A stretch of 64,000 nt of DNA, taken from positions 1,054,001 to 1,118,000 of the forward strand of contig NZ_JACCBJ010000001.1 of NCBI RefSeq assembly GCF_013408745.1, read 5' to 3'. The notes beneath the pieces were generated by a model, which had not been told where the DNA came from, did no database searches, and saw nothing but the letters and a program-made list of their open reading frames with translations. Source of the DNA: Leifsonia soli. GTDB taxonomy: Bacteria; Actinomycetota; Actinomycetes; Actinomycetales; Microbacteriaceae. The translations under genes were made by a program, and so were the position numbers. This document shows, one piece after another, positions 1 through 9,384 of the stretch (the stretch's first letter is position 1; every line of letters begins with the position of its first letter).

Positions 1-84
1 CCGCCGGCGCAGAACCGCTTCGCGGTGCCGATCGAGGCCGGCGAGAAGAACGTCCTGAACAACCAGGGCGAGCTGCTCCACTGA
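1..84 (+). CDS. C-terminal end of an unidentified protein (partial)
   Basis: An open frame enters from the left edge in phase with base 1 and ends at TGA 82-84. The 27 visible residues (ending ...NVLNNQGELLH) have actinobacterial codon use, so this is probably the end of a real gene. The tail is too short and generic to assign to a family. It converges on the padR gene, whose stop codon lies about 90 bases downstream. Confidence 0.5.
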   Translation, partial: PPAQNRFAVPIEAGEKNVLNNQGELLH

Positions 85-174
85 TCGACGGCTCCGGCCG
101 CCGCCGCTGCGTGCGTCGGAGAGTCCGCCCGAAATCTCCGACGGCGGCGATGACGTGGCGGGCCGGGCGGCCGG

Positions 175-756
175 CTACTCGGTAGCGCGAGCGGCCGACT
201 CGGCGGCCGGCCTGCGGCCGCGGCGGGGGCGTTCGGGGGAGCGGGGCTGAACCAGTGCGCCTGGATGTGCGCGCAGCGCGGTCGCGACCTCGTCCAGCCA
301 CTCGATCGCCGCTCGTGCGCCCAGCTCGGCGGCGCGGTTCGCCGCGAGGAGCGCGCGCGAGTCGGCCTCGTGGGTGAGGTAGCGGATCTTCTCGGCGTAT
401 GCGGCGCGGTAGCCGTCGACGACCGCCAGCGCATCCACGCCGTCGAGCGACGCGGCGATCAGCACCTGGTCCTGCATCTCATCCCAGTCGGGCCGGCTGT
501 CGGCCGGCGCGCCGCTGAGCCAGGCGGCCGCCGCCTCCCGGCCCGCTTCCGTCAGCTCGTACAGCGGCAGGCCGTCGTCGGTCGAGCCCGCCGAGGCGAC
601 GAGTCCCTGATCCGTCATCCGGTCGAGGGTCGAGTACACCTGCCCGGGGTTCAGCTGCCGCCGGTGCGCAGCGCGGCACAGGAACTCGCTCTGCAGCTGC
701 GAGCCGTACGCCGCGCCCTGCGTGAGGAGCGCCAGGAAACCGTTCTGGACCGACAT
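175..756 (-). CDS. PadR-family transcriptional regulator
   Basis: A 193-residue protein starting MSVQNGFLALLTQGAAYGSQ. The first ~80 residues form the PadR winged helix: the LLTQGAAYGSQLQ region, then a recognition region with LNPGQVYSTLDRMTDQGLV and a wing with YELTEAGREA. The rest is the helical dimerisation part found in PadR proteins of this size, followed by an Arg/Pro-rich tail. PadR proteins are usually ligand- or stress-responsive repressors; the ligand cannot be told here. The frame runs open upstream, but the HTH begins right after this ATG, so the longer version is spurious. A perfect palindrome overlaps the start codon, which suggests autoregulation. Confidence 0.85.
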   Translation of the reverse strand: MSVQNGFLALLTQGAAYGSQLQSEFLCRAAHRRQLNPGQVYSTLDRMTDQGLVASAGSTDDGLPLYELTEAGREAAAAWLSGAPADSRPDWDEMQDQVLIAASLDGVDALAVVDGYRAAYAEKIRYLTHEADSRALLAANRAAELGARAAIEWLDEVATALRAHPGALVQPRSPERPRRGRRPAAESAARATE

Positions 757-766
757 ACTCGGTATG
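754..766. promoter_or_regulatory. Palindrome over the padR start codon (possible operator)
   Basis: CATAC-TCG-GTATG is a perfect 5-3-5 inverted repeat that includes the padR ATG (754-756 on the minus strand). PadR dimers bind short inverted repeats near their own promoters, so this is a plausible autoregulatory site. Binding is inferred. Confidence 0.35.
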
Positions 767-814
767 CTATTCGGTCCGGTGTTCGCCGGGCGAGTGAATC
801 GCCGAATCACAATC

Positions 815-844
815 TTGTAACTCCCCGCGGTTCTCGGGCATAAT
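815..844 (+). promoter_or_regulatory. Candidate housekeeping promoter for the DUF3145 gene
   Basis: A -35-like TTGTAA (815-820) and a -10-like CATAAT (839-844) lie 18 bases apart, about 100 bases upstream of the DUF3145 start. Both boxes are close to the consensus of the primary sigma factor. Confidence 0.4.
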
Positions 845-942
845 CGTGGCAACGCGCGCGAGCGCTGACGCAACTTCACACGCCGAAGATTCCATCCGTT
901 CCTGGTCGTAGGGGAAGACGCACCAACGAACGGAGGAGAACC

Positions 943-1446
943 ATGTCGGCACACGTCGCTCGAGGGGTGCTCTACGTGCACTCCTCTCCCAGCGCGCTCT
1001 GCCCCCACATCGAGTGGGCGGCGGGTCGCGCTCTCGGTCGTGCGGTGAACTTCACCTGGGAGACGCAGCCCGTGCTGAAGGGCTCCCAGCGCACGGAGTT
1101 CTTCTGGGACGGCCCTCCCGGCACCGGCGCGCGCCTCGCGTCCGCCCTGCGCGGCTGGGAGCACCTGCGCTATGAGGTCACCGAGGACGCCGGGCACGGC
1201 ACCGACGGCGGCCGGTGGATGCACACGCCCGATCTCGGCATCTTCTTCGCCCAGGTCGACACTGCCGGCAACATGGTCGTGCCGGAGGACCGCATCCGCT
1301 ACGCCATGGAGATCGCCGGGGCCAACGCGCTCGAGTTGCACCGCGAGCTGCGGCTGGCCCTGGGTCAGGCGTGGGACGACGAGCTGGAGCCGTTCCGCCA
1401 CGCGCACGACGACACGTCGGTCATCTGGCTGCACAACGTCGGCTGA
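943..1446 (+). CDS. DUF3145 family protein
   Basis: A 167-residue soluble protein starting MSAHVARGVLYVHSSPSALCPHIEWA, which I recognise as the actinobacterial DUF3145 family. Members are commonly encoded beside the fatty-acid synthesis cluster, as here, where fabF converges on it. The molecular function is not known. No signal peptide or membrane segment is visible, and no catalytic motif stands out. GGAGGAG about 5 bases before the ATG is a strong ribosome-binding site. A perfect hairpin terminator separates it from fabF. Confidence 0.85.
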   Translation: MSAHVARGVLYVHSSPSALCPHIEWAAGRALGRAVNFTWETQPVLKGSQRTEFFWDGPPGTGARLASALRGWEHLRYEVTEDAGHGTDGGRWMHTPDLGIFFAQVDTAGNMVVPEDRIRYAMEIAGANALELHRELRLALGQAWDDELEPFRHAHDDTSVIWLHNVG

Positions 1447-1500
1447 CCGCGCACCGACTCCCGCGGCGGGCCCGGCATGGCCGCCCGCCCGCGGTGACAC

Positions 1501-1536
1501 AGAGAAGGCCCCGCTCGTCAGAGCGGGGCCTTCTCT
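1501..1536. terminator. Bidirectional terminator between DUF3145 and fabF
   Basis: A perfect 16-bp stem, AGAGAAGGCCCCGCTC (1501-1516), pairs with 1521-1536 around a GTCA loop. It lies between two convergent genes, about 55 bases after the DUF3145 stop and 25 bases from the fabF stop, so it can serve both. Confidence 0.85.
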
Positions 1537-1560
1537 GGTATCCGGTGAGCGAGTCGCGGC

Positions 1561-2796
1561 TCAGTAGCTGCGGAACGCGGCGACGGCGTTGTGGCCGCCG
1601 AATCCGAACGAGTTGCTGATGACGAGCTGGGCTCCGTCGCCGAGGGGCTGGGGCTCGCTCTTCACCTGCAGCGGGATGGCCGGGTCCATCTCGGTGATGT
1701 TGATCGTCGGCGGGGCCTGGCGGTCGCGGATCGCGAGGATGCTGAACACGGCCTCCAGCGCTCCGGTGCCGCCGAGGAGGTGTCCCGTGGAGGCCTTGGT
1801 CGCCGACACCGGGATGGTGTGGACGCGCTCACCGAACACCTCGCGGAGGGCGACGTACTCGGACGGATCGCCGACCGGTGTGCTGGTCGCGTGGGCGTTG
1901 ATGTGGGTGACGTCGTCCGGCACCGCGCCGGCCCGCTCGAGCGCGATGTGCACGGCGCGGCTGGCGCCGCGGCCCTCGGGGTCGTTCGCGGTGATGTGGT
2001 ACGAGTCGGCGGTCACACCGCCGCCGGCGAGCTCGGCGTAGATCCGGGCGCCGCGCGCGAGGGCGTGCTCCTCGGTCTCGAGCACGAGGCTGGCCGCGCC
2101 TTCGCCCATGACGAAGCCGTCGCGGTCGACGCTGTACGGCCGGGAGGCGTGTGCCGGGTCGTCGTTACGGCGAGAGAGCGCCTGCATCGACGAGAAGGAT
2201 GCGACGGTGATCGGGTGGATGGCGGACTCGGTTCCACCGGCGATGACCACGTCCGCCAGACCCTGCTGCAGGTGCTCGTAGGCGTTGACGATCGACTCGG
2301 TGCTGGAGGCGCACGCGGAGGCGACGGTCCGGGCGTAGGCGCGTGCCTCGAAGTGCATGGAGACTGCGGCGGACGCCGCGTTCGGCATGAGCATGGGGAC
2401 GGTCATCGGCAGGACGCGACGCGGGCCGCGCTCACGCAGCGTGTCCCAGGCGTCGAGCAGCGTCCACACGCCGCCGATGCCGGTGGCGTAGTCGACGCCG
2501 AGGCGCTCGGGAGCGACATCCGGACGGCCGGCGTCTTCCCAGGCCTCCATGGCGGAGATGAGAGCGAACTGGCTGGACGGGTCGAGGCGCTTGGCGACGG
2601 GTCGCTCCAGCACTTCCTCCGGCCGCACGATCGCCTCGGCGGCGAACGTGACGGGGAGCTCGTACTGGGCGACCCAGTCGTGCTCGAGGGTGCGGGCGCC
2701 CGAGACGCCGGCGAGCAGAGCGCTCCAGCTCTCGGGGGCGGTGCCACCGAGCGGCGACGACGCGCCCATCCCGGTGACGACGATCTTCTTGGTCAT
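1561..2796 (-). CDS. fabF: 3-oxoacyl-[acyl-carrier-protein] synthase II
   Basis: A 411-residue condensing enzyme that extends acyl-ACP with malonyl-ACP in type II fatty-acid synthesis. The thiolase-fold signatures are in place: nucleophile C162 in SACASSTES, H302 in NAHATSTPVGD, K334 in SATKASTGH, and H339 in TGHLLGGTGALE, followed by the Gly-rich NSFGFGGHNA loop near the C-terminus. Length is normal for FabF. It is the last gene of the cluster, 110 bases after acpP. An AGGAG lies about 10 bases before the ATG. Fatty-acid chain-length specificity cannot be judged from sequence alone. Confidence 0.96.
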   Translation of the reverse strand: MTKKIVVTGMGASSPLGGTAPESWSALLAGVSGARTLEHDWVAQYELPVTFAAEAIVRPEEVLERPVAKRLDPSSQFALISAMEAWEDAGRPDVAPERLGVDYATGIGGVWTLLDAWDTLRERGPRRVLPMTVPMLMPNAASAAVSMHFEARAYARTVASACASSTESIVNAYEHLQQGLADVVIAGGTESAIHPITVASFSSMQALSRRNDDPAHASRPYSVDRDGFVMGEGAASLVLETEEHALARGARIYAELAGGGVTADSYHITANDPEGRGASRAVHIALERAGAVPDDVTHINAHATSTPVGDPSEYVALREVFGERVHTIPVSATKASTGHLLGGTGALEAVFSILAIRDRQAPPTINITEMDPAIPLQVKSEPQPLGDGAQLVISNSFGFGGHNAVAAFRSY

Positions 2797-2906
2797 AACG
2801 GCAACTCTCCTGAATGAGGATCGCGGCGAACGGTCAGAGCGCTGCCGCACGCGCGGGCGGCGACACGGTCGTGCGCCGCCCGCGCGGAAGAATCCTGGCT
2901 CTGCGC

Positions 2907-3158
2907 CTAGGCGTTCTGCGCCTTGACGATGAACTCGACCGCGTCTCCGACGGTCTTGAGGTTCTTGACCTCCTCGTCGGGGATCTTCACGTCGAACTTG
3001 TCCTCGGCGTTGACCACGATGGTCATCATCGAGATCGAGTCGATGTCGAGGTCGTCGGTGAACGACTTGTCCAGCTCAACCGTGTCGGTCGCGATGCCGG
3101 TCTCGTCGTTGATGAGCTCGGCCAGGCCGGCAAGAACTTCTTCGGTGGACAATGCCAT
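2907..3158 (-). CDS. acpP: Acyl carrier protein
   Basis: An 83-residue acidic four-helix carrier protein. S41 in DIDSISMM is the 4'-phosphopantetheine attachment site. The usual DSL triad reads DSI here, a conservative change. It carries growing acyl chains between FabD, FabH and FabF, which are encoded on both sides. GGAGAG stands upstream of the ATG. There are 46 bases between fabH and this gene. Confidence 0.95.
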   Translation of the reverse strand: MALSTEEVLAGLAELINDETGIATDTVELDKSFTDDLDIDSISMMTIVVNAEDKFDVKIPDEEVKNLKTVGDAVEFIVKAQNA

Positions 3159-3204
3159 GGTTTTTCTCTCCTTGAGGGGGGTGTCGTTGTGACCGGGAAA
3201 CAGT

Positions 3205-4209
3205 CTAGGGCAGCACGACGACCTGCGCGCCGAACACCAGACCGGCCCCGAAGCCGATCTGGAGCGCCAGGCCGCCGCTCAGCTCCGGGTGTTCCTGGAG
3301 CAGTCGGTGGGTCGCGAGCGGGATGGATGCGGCGGACGTGTTGCCCGTCGTCTCGATGTCGCGTGCGATCGCGACGGTGTCCGGCAGCTTGAGCTGCTTG
3401 GCGAACTCGTCGACGATCCGCATGTTGGCCTGGTGCGGGATGAACGCCGCCAGCTGGTCGGGGGAGACCCCGGCCTCGTCGAGCGCCTGCTTGGCGACCT
3501 TGGCCATCTCCCAGACCGCCCAGCGGAAGACCGTCTGGCCCTCCTGGCGGAGCGTCGGCCAGGGCTTCTCGCCGTCGCGGAACTGGGTGAGAGTGCCGTC
3601 CATCCCCACCGCGTCGGCCTTGGAGCCGTCGGAGCCCCACACCGTCTTCGCGATGCCGGGGTAGTCGCTCGGGCCGATGACGACGGCGCCGGCGCCGTCG
3701 CCGAGCAGGAAGGAGATGGTGCGGTCCGTCGGGTCGACGACATCGGACAGCTTCTCGGCGCCGACCACGAGCGCGTAGTGGGCAGCGCCCGTGCGGATCA
3801 ACGCATCCGCCTGGGCGACCGCGTAGGCGTAGCCCGCGCACGCCGCGTTCATGTCGTACGCGGCAGCCGGGTTCGCGCCGACGCGGTCGGCGAGGACGGC
3901 CGCGAGCGAGGGGGTCTGCTGCGCGTTCGAGATGGTGGCGACGATCACCACGTCGATGAGCGCCGGGTCGACGCCGGACTTCTCGATCGCCTCCTTCGAC
4001 GCCTCGGTGGCGAGGTCGACGGCGAGGAGGTCGTGGCTCGCGCGGGTGCGGGTGACGATGCCGGTGCGCTGCCGGATCCACTCGTCGGACGAGTTGATGG
4101 GACCGACGAGGTCGTCGTTCGGCACGACGAGGTCGCCGCGCGCCGCGCCGATCGAGAGGATGCGGGTGTATTGCGGGCCGTGCGACTGCTGCAGGGTGGG
4201 GTGGGTCAT
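3205..4209 (-). CDS. fabH: 3-oxoacyl-[acyl-carrier-protein] synthase III
   Basis: A 334-residue enzyme that condenses an acyl-CoA primer with malonyl-ACP to start fatty-acid synthesis. The catalytic triad is visible: C124 in NAACAGYAY, H259 in PHQANMRI, and N290 in TGNTSAASIP. Length and motif order match FabH. In actinobacteria FabH often prefers branched primers, which would suit anteiso-rich membranes, but that preference is not readable here. It follows fabD by 20 bases, so the two are probably co-transcribed. Confidence 0.96.
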   Translation of the reverse strand: MTHPTLQQSHGPQYTRILSIGAARGDLVVPNDDLVGPINSSDEWIRQRTGIVTRTRASHDLLAVDLATEASKEAIEKSGVDPALIDVVIVATISNAQQTPSLAAVLADRVGANPAAAYDMNAACAGYAYAVAQADALIRTGAAHYALVVGAEKLSDVVDPTDRTISFLLGDGAGAVVIGPSDYPGIAKTVWGSDGSKADAVGMDGTLTQFRDGEKPWPTLRQEGQTVFRWAVWEMAKVAKQALDEAGVSPDQLAAFIPHQANMRIVDEFAKQLKLPDTVAIARDIETTGNTSAASIPLATHRLLQEHPELSGGLALQIGFGAGLVFGAQVVVLP

Positions 4210-4229
4210 CGGGGGAGCTCCTTGCGGCC

Positions 4230-5150
4230 TTACGCGGCCTGGTCGATGAGGTCGAAGGCGGCCGGCAGGTCGTCGGGGGTCTTGATCGCGACGGTCGGAA
4301 CGCCCTTCAGCCCGCGCTTGGCGAGGCCGACGAGGGCTCCGGCGGGTGCGACCTCGATCAGGCCGGTGACGCCGGCCTCCTCGAAGGCCTTCATGTCGAG
4401 GTCCCAGCGCACCGGCGACGACACCTGGCCGACCAGGAGGCGCAGGAACTCGGCGCCGTCGATCACCTCGGAGCCGTCCTTGTTGGTCCAGAGCCGCAGG
4501 GTGGGGTCGTTCGTGCGCAGAGTGGAGGCGAACCGCTCCAGCGCCGGGACGGCGGACGCCATGTAGCGGGTGTGGAATGCGCCGGCGACCTGCAGCGGGA
4601 TGACGCGGGCGCGGGCCGGCGGGTTCTCCGCCAGCTGGGCCAGCGCATCCAGAGCGCCGGCGACGACGATCTGGCCGCCGCCGTTGTAGTTCGCGGGGGA
4701 GAGGCCCAGCTCGTCGAGCCGGGCGAGCAGCTCGGTCTCGTCGGCGCCGATCACGGCGCTCATGCCGGTCTGCGCCTCGGCGGCGGCGCGGGCCATGGCG
4801 GCTCCGCGCTCGCGCACGAACGCGACGGCGTCGGTCTCGCTGAGGACGCCGGCGCCAGCGGCAGCGGTGAGCTCTCCGACGGAGTGGCCGGCGATCCCGC
4901 CGACACGATCACGGCGACCGTCGGCGAACAGCGCGGAGAGCGTCAGCAGTCCGGCGGAGACGATGAGCGGCTGCGCGACCGCGGTGTCGCGGATGGTGTC
5001 GGCGTCGCTGACGGTTCCGTGCGCCACCAGGTCGATGCCGACCGCGTCGGAGATGCCGGTGAGCTGGTCGCGGAACGAGGACTCGCTGAGCCAGGGGTCC
5101 AGGAAGCCGGGGGTCTGGGATCCCTGACCCGGGCACACGATGACGATCAC
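4230..5150 (-). CDS. fabD: Malonyl-CoA:ACP transacylase
   Basis: A 306-residue transacylase that loads malonyl groups onto AcpP. Visible motifs are the oxyanion GQGSQ at 8-12, nucleophile S90 in GHSVGE, and H191 in GAFHTRYM. The start is GTG (MIVIVCPGQGSQ), placed so that the GQGSQ motif sits at the normal distance from the N-terminus. It is the first fab gene after the FasR-like regulator, with an 84-base gap that holds a short palindrome and is the likely regulatory region. Confidence 0.95.
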   Translation of the reverse strand: MIVIVCPGQGSQTPGFLDPWLSESSFRDQLTGISDAVGIDLVAHGTVSDADTIRDTAVAQPLIVSAGLLTLSALFADGRRDRVGGIAGHSVGELTAAAGAGVLSETDAVAFVRERGAAMARAAAEAQTGMSAVIGADETELLARLDELGLSPANYNGGGQIVVAGALDALAQLAENPPARARVIPLQVAGAFHTRYMASAVPALERFASTLRTNDPTLRLWTNKDGSEVIDGAEFLRLLVGQVSSPVRWDLDMKAFEEAGVTGLIEVAPAGALVGLAKRGLKGVPTVAIKTPDDLPAAFDLIDQAA

Positions 5151-5222
5151 GGTTTCCAGTCTGCCAATCTTCCGCCAGGCGGATGTGTCGGATGGATACG
5201 AACTATTCGAAGATGCTTTGTG

Positions 5223-5234
5223 GTTGTCTACAAC
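5223..5234. promoter_or_regulatory. Palindrome upstream of fabD (candidate FasR site)
   Basis: GTTGT-CT-ACAAC is a perfect inverted repeat ending at the fasR stop codon, in the 84-base gap before fabD. Streptomyces FasR activates the fabDHPF operon from the fabD promoter region, so this gap is where a site is expected. The match to any known FasR box was not checked. Confidence 0.3.
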
Positions 5235-6434
5235 TCAGCCGCCGCGGCGGGGCGAGTCGGGCTCGTTGATCGAGCCGACGATCAGCGCCGCCTGCAGAAT
5301 GAGGGCCTCGCGGGCGCCGGTGGCATCCCAGCCGATGACCTCGGAGACGCGCTTCAGGCGATAGCGGACGGTGTTCGGGTGCACGAACAGCTCGCGGGCC
5401 GTCGCCTCGAGCGACCGGCCGTTGTCGAGGTAGCACCAGAGCGTCGTCAGCAGCTCGGTCGAGTAGCCCTGGAGCGGCCGGTAGATGCGGCTGATCAGGG
5501 TCGCGCGGGCCAGGCCGTCGCCGGCGAGGGCGCGCTCCGGGAGCAGGTCGTCCGCATGCACCGGGCGCGGGCAGTTGCGCCAGGCGCGGGCCACCGCGAA
5601 GCCGGCCAGAGCGGCCTTCGCGCTCTTGGACGCATCCACCAGGCTCGGGACCTCGTGGCCGAGCACCAGGTGGCCGGGGCCGAACCCGGGCTCGAGCTGC
5701 TGGGCGATCTCCATGAACGACACGATGGGCGCCGGGCCGATCGCATCCTCCGGAGTGCTGTTGCTCGGCCAGGCGCGGCCGATCACGAGCACGAGCCGGC
5801 TGCCCTGCACGCCGATCAGCACGTCGGCCGACATGTGGCGGGCGGTGCGGCGCAGCTGGTCGACGTCGAGCATCTTCGGCGCCGTCCCGACGAGGACGCT
5901 GACCTCGCCGTGGCCGTGCCAGCCGAGCGCGGCGATCCGGCTGGGCAGCTCGTCGTCGTACTCGCCGGTCAGGATGCTGTCGACGACCAGTGCCTCCAGG
6001 CGGGCGTCCCACAGCCCACGGGCCTCGGCGGCACGCGCGTAGACATCGGCCGCCGCGAACGCGATCTCGCGGGAGTACAGCAGGATGGCCTCCCGCAGAT
6101 CCTCCCCGCCGCCGCTCTTCACGCGCTCCTCGACCACCTCGACGGTGATCTTGATGAGCTGGAGCGTCTGCTGCAGGCTCACGCTGCGCAGCAGCTCGCG
6201 CGGAGCCGCGCCGAACACGTCGGCCGCGATCCACGGTGTGGAGCGCGGGTCGTCGTACCAGGAGATGAACGACGAGATGCCCGCCTGCGCCACCAGGCCG
6301 ACGGCGCTGCGCCGGCCCGGTGGCATGTCGCGGTACCAGGGAAGGGTGTCCTCGAGCCGCTTGAGCGTGGTCGTCGCCAGCTCACCCGAGATCTTGCGCA
6401 GCCACGCGAGCGTCTCGGGCTTCGTCCTCTCCAC
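5235..6434 (-). CDS. fasR: PucR/CdaR-type activator of fatty-acid synthesis (FasR-like)
   Basis: A ~399-residue regulator. The C-terminal ~70 residues form the PucR-type HTH (LWCYLDNGRSLEATARELFVHPNTVRYRLKRVSEVIG). The N-terminal and middle parts match the conserved actinobacterial protein encoded next to fabD, which begins KPETLAWLRKISGELATTTLKRLEDTLPWYRDMPPGRRSAVG. Streptomyces FasR is a member and activates the fabDHPF operon. Two GTG starts are possible (6449 and 6434); I chose 6434 because an AGG lies 7 bases before it. It sits 23 bases after aceE and upstream of fabD on the same strand. The fasR name rests on synteny plus family. Confidence 0.85.
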   Translation of the reverse strand: MERTKPETLAWLRKISGELATTTLKRLEDTLPWYRDMPPGRRSAVGLVAQAGISSFISWYDDPRSTPWIAADVFGAAPRELLRSVSLQQTLQLIKITVEVVEERVKSGGGEDLREAILLYSREIAFAAADVYARAAEARGLWDARLEALVVDSILTGEYDDELPSRIAALGWHGHGEVSVLVGTAPKMLDVDQLRRTARHMSADVLIGVQGSRLVLVIGRAWPSNSTPEDAIGPAPIVSFMEIAQQLEPGFGPGHLVLGHEVPSLVDASKSAKAALAGFAVARAWRNCPRPVHADDLLPERALAGDGLARATLISRIYRPLQGYSTELLTTLWCYLDNGRSLEATARELFVHPNTVRYRLKRVSEVIGWDATGAREALILQAALIVGSINEPDSPRRGG

Positions 6435-6457
6435 CTGGCTGCCTGCCACGGGAGCCG

Positions 6458-9184
6458 TTACGCCTCGCCGCCCGCGCTGCCGGTGGTGCCGGCGTTGACG
6501 TCGTGCAGGAGGTACTTCTCGATCGCCCAGGCGGGTGCGTTGGGGTCGACCTTGCCCTGCGCGGCGAGGAGCTCCAGCGTCCGCACCACCATCGACGGTC
6601 CGTCGATCTTGAAGAACCGGCGGGCGGCGGGGCGGGTGTCGGAGAAGCCGAAGCTGTCGGCGCCCAGGGTCGCGTACTCGCCGGGGACGAACTGACGGAT
6701 CATGTCCGGCACGGCGTGCGAGTAGTCGGTCACCGCGACGAACGGGCCCTCCGCCTCCTGCAGCTTGCGGGTGACGTACGGCACCTGCTTCTCCTGCTGC
6801 GGGTAGAGGAAGTTGTGCTCCTCGGCGGCCAGGCCGTCGCGGCGCAGCTCGCCCCACGAGGTGACGCTCCACACATCGGCCGAGACGCCCCAGTCCTGCG
6901 CGAGCAGGTGCTGCGCCTCCAGCGCCCACGGCACCGACACGCCAGACGCGAGCAGCTGGGCCTTCGGGCCTTCGCCCTCGCCGGCGCGCAGCTTGTAGAC
7001 GCCGCGGACGATGCCGTCCACGTCGACGCCCTCCGGCTCGGCCGGCTGGACGATCGGCTCGTTGTACACTGTGAGGTAGTACATGACGTTCGGGTCCGGG
7101 TGGTTGCCGCCGTACATCCGCTCGAGGCCGGCGCGGACGATGTGGCCGATCTCGTAGCCGTACGCCGGGTCGTACTGGACGACCGCCGGGTTCGTGGAGG
7201 CGAGCAGCGGCGAGTGGCCGTCGGCGTGCTGCAGGCCCTCGCCGGTGAGCGTGGTGCGGCCGGCGGTGGCGCCGATCAGGAAGCCGCGCGCCATCTGGTC
7301 GCCCGCCGCCCACAGGGCGTCGCCCGTGCGCTGGAAGCCGAACATCGAGTAGAAGACGTAGACCGGGATGAGCGGCTCGCCCTGCGTCGAGTACGACGAT
7401 CCCACGTTGGTGAACGCGGCGAGCGCGCCCGCCTCGTTGATGCCGACGTGGATGATCTGGCCCTGCGGGCTCTCCTTGTAGGCCAGGAGCAGCTCGCGGT
7501 CGACCGAGGTGTAGTGCTGGCCGTTCGGGTTGTAGATCTTCGCGTTCGGGAAGAAGGCGTCCATGCCGAAGGTGCGCGCCTCGTCCGGGATGATCGGGAC
7601 GATGCGGTGGCCGAAGTCCTTCGAGCGGAGCAGGTCCTTCAGCAGGCGGACGAACGCCATGGTGGTGGCGACCTCCTGCGTTCCCGAGCCCTTCTTGGAG
7701 ATCGCGTACGCGGAGTCGTCCGGCAGGTTCAGCTGGGTGTACTTCGCGCGGCGCTCCGGAACGTAGCCGCCGAGCGCGCGGCGCCGGTCGTGCAGGTACT
7801 GGATCGCCTCGTCGTCCGCGCCGGGGTTGTAGTACGGCGGCAGGTACGGGTTCTCCTCGAGCTGGGCGTCCGTGATCGGGATGCGCATCGCATCCCGGAA
7901 CGTCTTCAGGTTGTCCAGCGTCATCTTCTTCATCTGGTGGGTCGCGTTGCGGCCCTCGAACGACGGGCCGAGCCCGTAGCCCTTGATGGTCTTGGCGATG
8001 ATGACGGTGGGCTGGCCCTTGTGCTCGGCGGCCGCCTTGAACGCCGCGTACACCTTGCGGTAGTCGTGGCCGCCGCGCTTGAGGTTCCAGATCTGGTCGT
8101 CGCTGTAGTCCTTGACGAGCTCCAGCGTCCGCGGGTCGCGGCCGAAGAAGTTCTCGCGGACATAGGCGCCGCTCTCGGTCTTGTACGTCTGGTAGTCGCC
8201 GTCCGGCGTCTCGTTCATGAGGTTGACGAGGGCGCCGTCGGCGTCGCGGGCGAGCAGGTCGTCCCACTCGCGGCCCCAGATGACCTTGATGACGTTCCAG
8301 CCGGCTCCGCGGAAGAAGCTCTCCAGCTCCTGGATGATCTTGCCGTTGCCGCGGACGGGCCCGTCGAGGCGCTGCAGGTTGGCGTTGATGACGAACGTGA
8401 GGTTGTCGAGCTTCTCATTGGCGGCGACCTGCAGCTGACCGCGCGACTCGACCTCGTCCATCTCGCCGTCGCCGAGGAACGCCCAGACGTGCTGGTCGGA
8501 GGCGTCCTTGATGCCGCGGTTGGTGAGGTACTTGTTGAGCTGCGCCTGGTAGATCGCGTTGATCGGGCCGAGACCCATCGACACCGTCGGGAACTGCCAG
8601 AACTCGGGCATGAGCCGCGGGTGCGGATAGCTGGAGAGACCGCCGCCCGCGTGCGACTTCTCCTGGCGGAAGCCGTCGAGCTGGTCGGCGCTCAGGCGAC
8701 CCTCGAGGAAGGCGCGGGCGTAGGTGCCGGGGGAGGCGTGGCCCTGGATGAAGATCTGGTCGCCGCCGCCCGGGTGGTCCTGGCCGCGGAAGAAGTGGTT
8801 GAAGCCGACCTCGTACAGCGCGGCGCTCGACGCGTAGGTCGAGATGTGGCCGCCGACGGCGATGCCGGGGCGCTGCGCACGGTGCACGAGCACGGCGGCG
8901 TTCCAGCGGATCCACGCCCGGTAGCGGCGCTCGATCTCCTCGTCGCCGGGGAACTCGGGCTCGTTCTCCGGGGAGATGGTGTTGATGTAGTCCGTCGTCG
9001 GGACCATCGGCACACCGACGTGCAGTTCCTTCGAGCGCTTGAGCAGGCTGAGCATGATCTCGCGAGCACGCTCATGGCCATGGGCCGCAACCAGTTGGTC
9101 GAGGGATTCGCGCCACTCGGCGGTCTCCTCCGGGTCCGAATCGATGTTATTCATCGAGTACGGGTCCTGGTCGTTTACAGTCAC
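6458..9184 (-). CDS. aceE: Pyruvate dehydrogenase E1 component, homodimeric type
   Basis: A 908-residue thiamine-diphosphate enzyme that decarboxylates pyruvate and passes the acetyl group to E2 lipoyl domains, giving acetyl-CoA. The ThDP/Mg motif runs GDGEMDE...[15 protein letters not shown]. The substrate region [24 protein letters not shown] and the transketolase-like C-terminal half are intact. Length is normal for AceE. The chosen GTG start ([13 protein letters not shown]) has AAGAGG about 6 bases upstream; an internal ATG ten codons later is the alternative. It leads the minus-strand run into fasR and the fab genes. E2 and E3 are not in the window. Confidence 0.95.
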   Translation of the reverse strand: MTVNDQDPYSMNNIDSDPEETAEWRESLDQLVAAHGHERAREIMLSLLKRSKELHVGVPMVPTTDYINTISPENEPEFPGDEEIERRYRAWIRWNAAVLVHRAQRPGIAVGGHISTYASSAALYEVGFNHFFRGQDHPGGGDQIFIQGHASPGTYARAFLEGRLSADQLDGFRQEKSHAGGGLSSYPHPRLMPEFWQFPTVSMGLGPINAIYQAQLNKYLTNRGIKDASDQHVWAFLGDGEMDEVESRGQLQVAANEKLDNLTFVINANLQRLDGPVRGNGKIIQELESFFRGAGWNVIKVIWGREWDDLLARDADGALVNLMNETPDGDYQTYKTESGAYVRENFFGRDPRTLELVKDYSDDQIWNLKRGGHDYRKVYAAFKAAAEHKGQPTVIIAKTIKGYGLGPSFEGRNATHQMKKMTLDNLKTFRDAMRIPITDAQLEENPYLPPYYNPGADDEAIQYLHDRRRALGGYVPERRAKYTQLNLPDDSAYAISKKGSGTQEVATTMAFVRLLKDLLRSKDFGHRIVPIIPDEARTFGMDAFFPNAKIYNPNGQHYTSVDRELLLAYKESPQGQIIHVGINEAGALAAFTNVGSSYSTQGEPLIPVYVFYSMFGFQRTGDALWAAGDQMARGFLIGATAGRTTLTGEGLQHADGHSPLLASTNPAVVQYDPAYGYEIGHIVRAGLERMYGGNHPDPNVMYYLTVYNEPIVQPAEPEGVDVDGIVRGVYKLRAGEGEGPKAQLLASGVSVPWALEAQHLLAQDWGVSADVWSVTSWGELRRDGLAAEEHNFLYPQQEKQVPYVTRKLQEAEGPFVAVTDYSHAVPDMIRQFVPGEYATLGADSFGFSDTRPAARRFFKIDGPSMVVRTLELLAAQGKVDPNAPAWAIEKYLLHDVNAGTTGSAGGEA

Positions 9185-9303
9185 CCTCGACCTCTTTCTT
9201 GTGTCGGATGGATCGTGGACAAGCCGGAGCGCTGTCGGGTCTCGACAAGCGCGGGCACCATCGACCAGCCTAGCCTCACTCCGCCGGTGTGCGTGACCGT
9301 CGC

Positions 9304-9332
9304 TTGGCACTCCCGGGAGGCCGGTCTATGCT
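9304..9332 (+). promoter_or_regulatory. Promoter of the peroxiredoxin gene
   Basis: TTGGCA (9304-9309) and TATGCT (9327-9332) are separated by exactly 17 bases and lie about 50 bases before the peroxiredoxin ATG. Both boxes fit the primary sigma factor well. The region is divergent with aceE. Confidence 0.6.
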
Positions 9333-9384
9333 GTGTGCTCGTGCCTGCGCGCGAGCCACGTCGCGCCGGCGGGAAAGGACTTCG

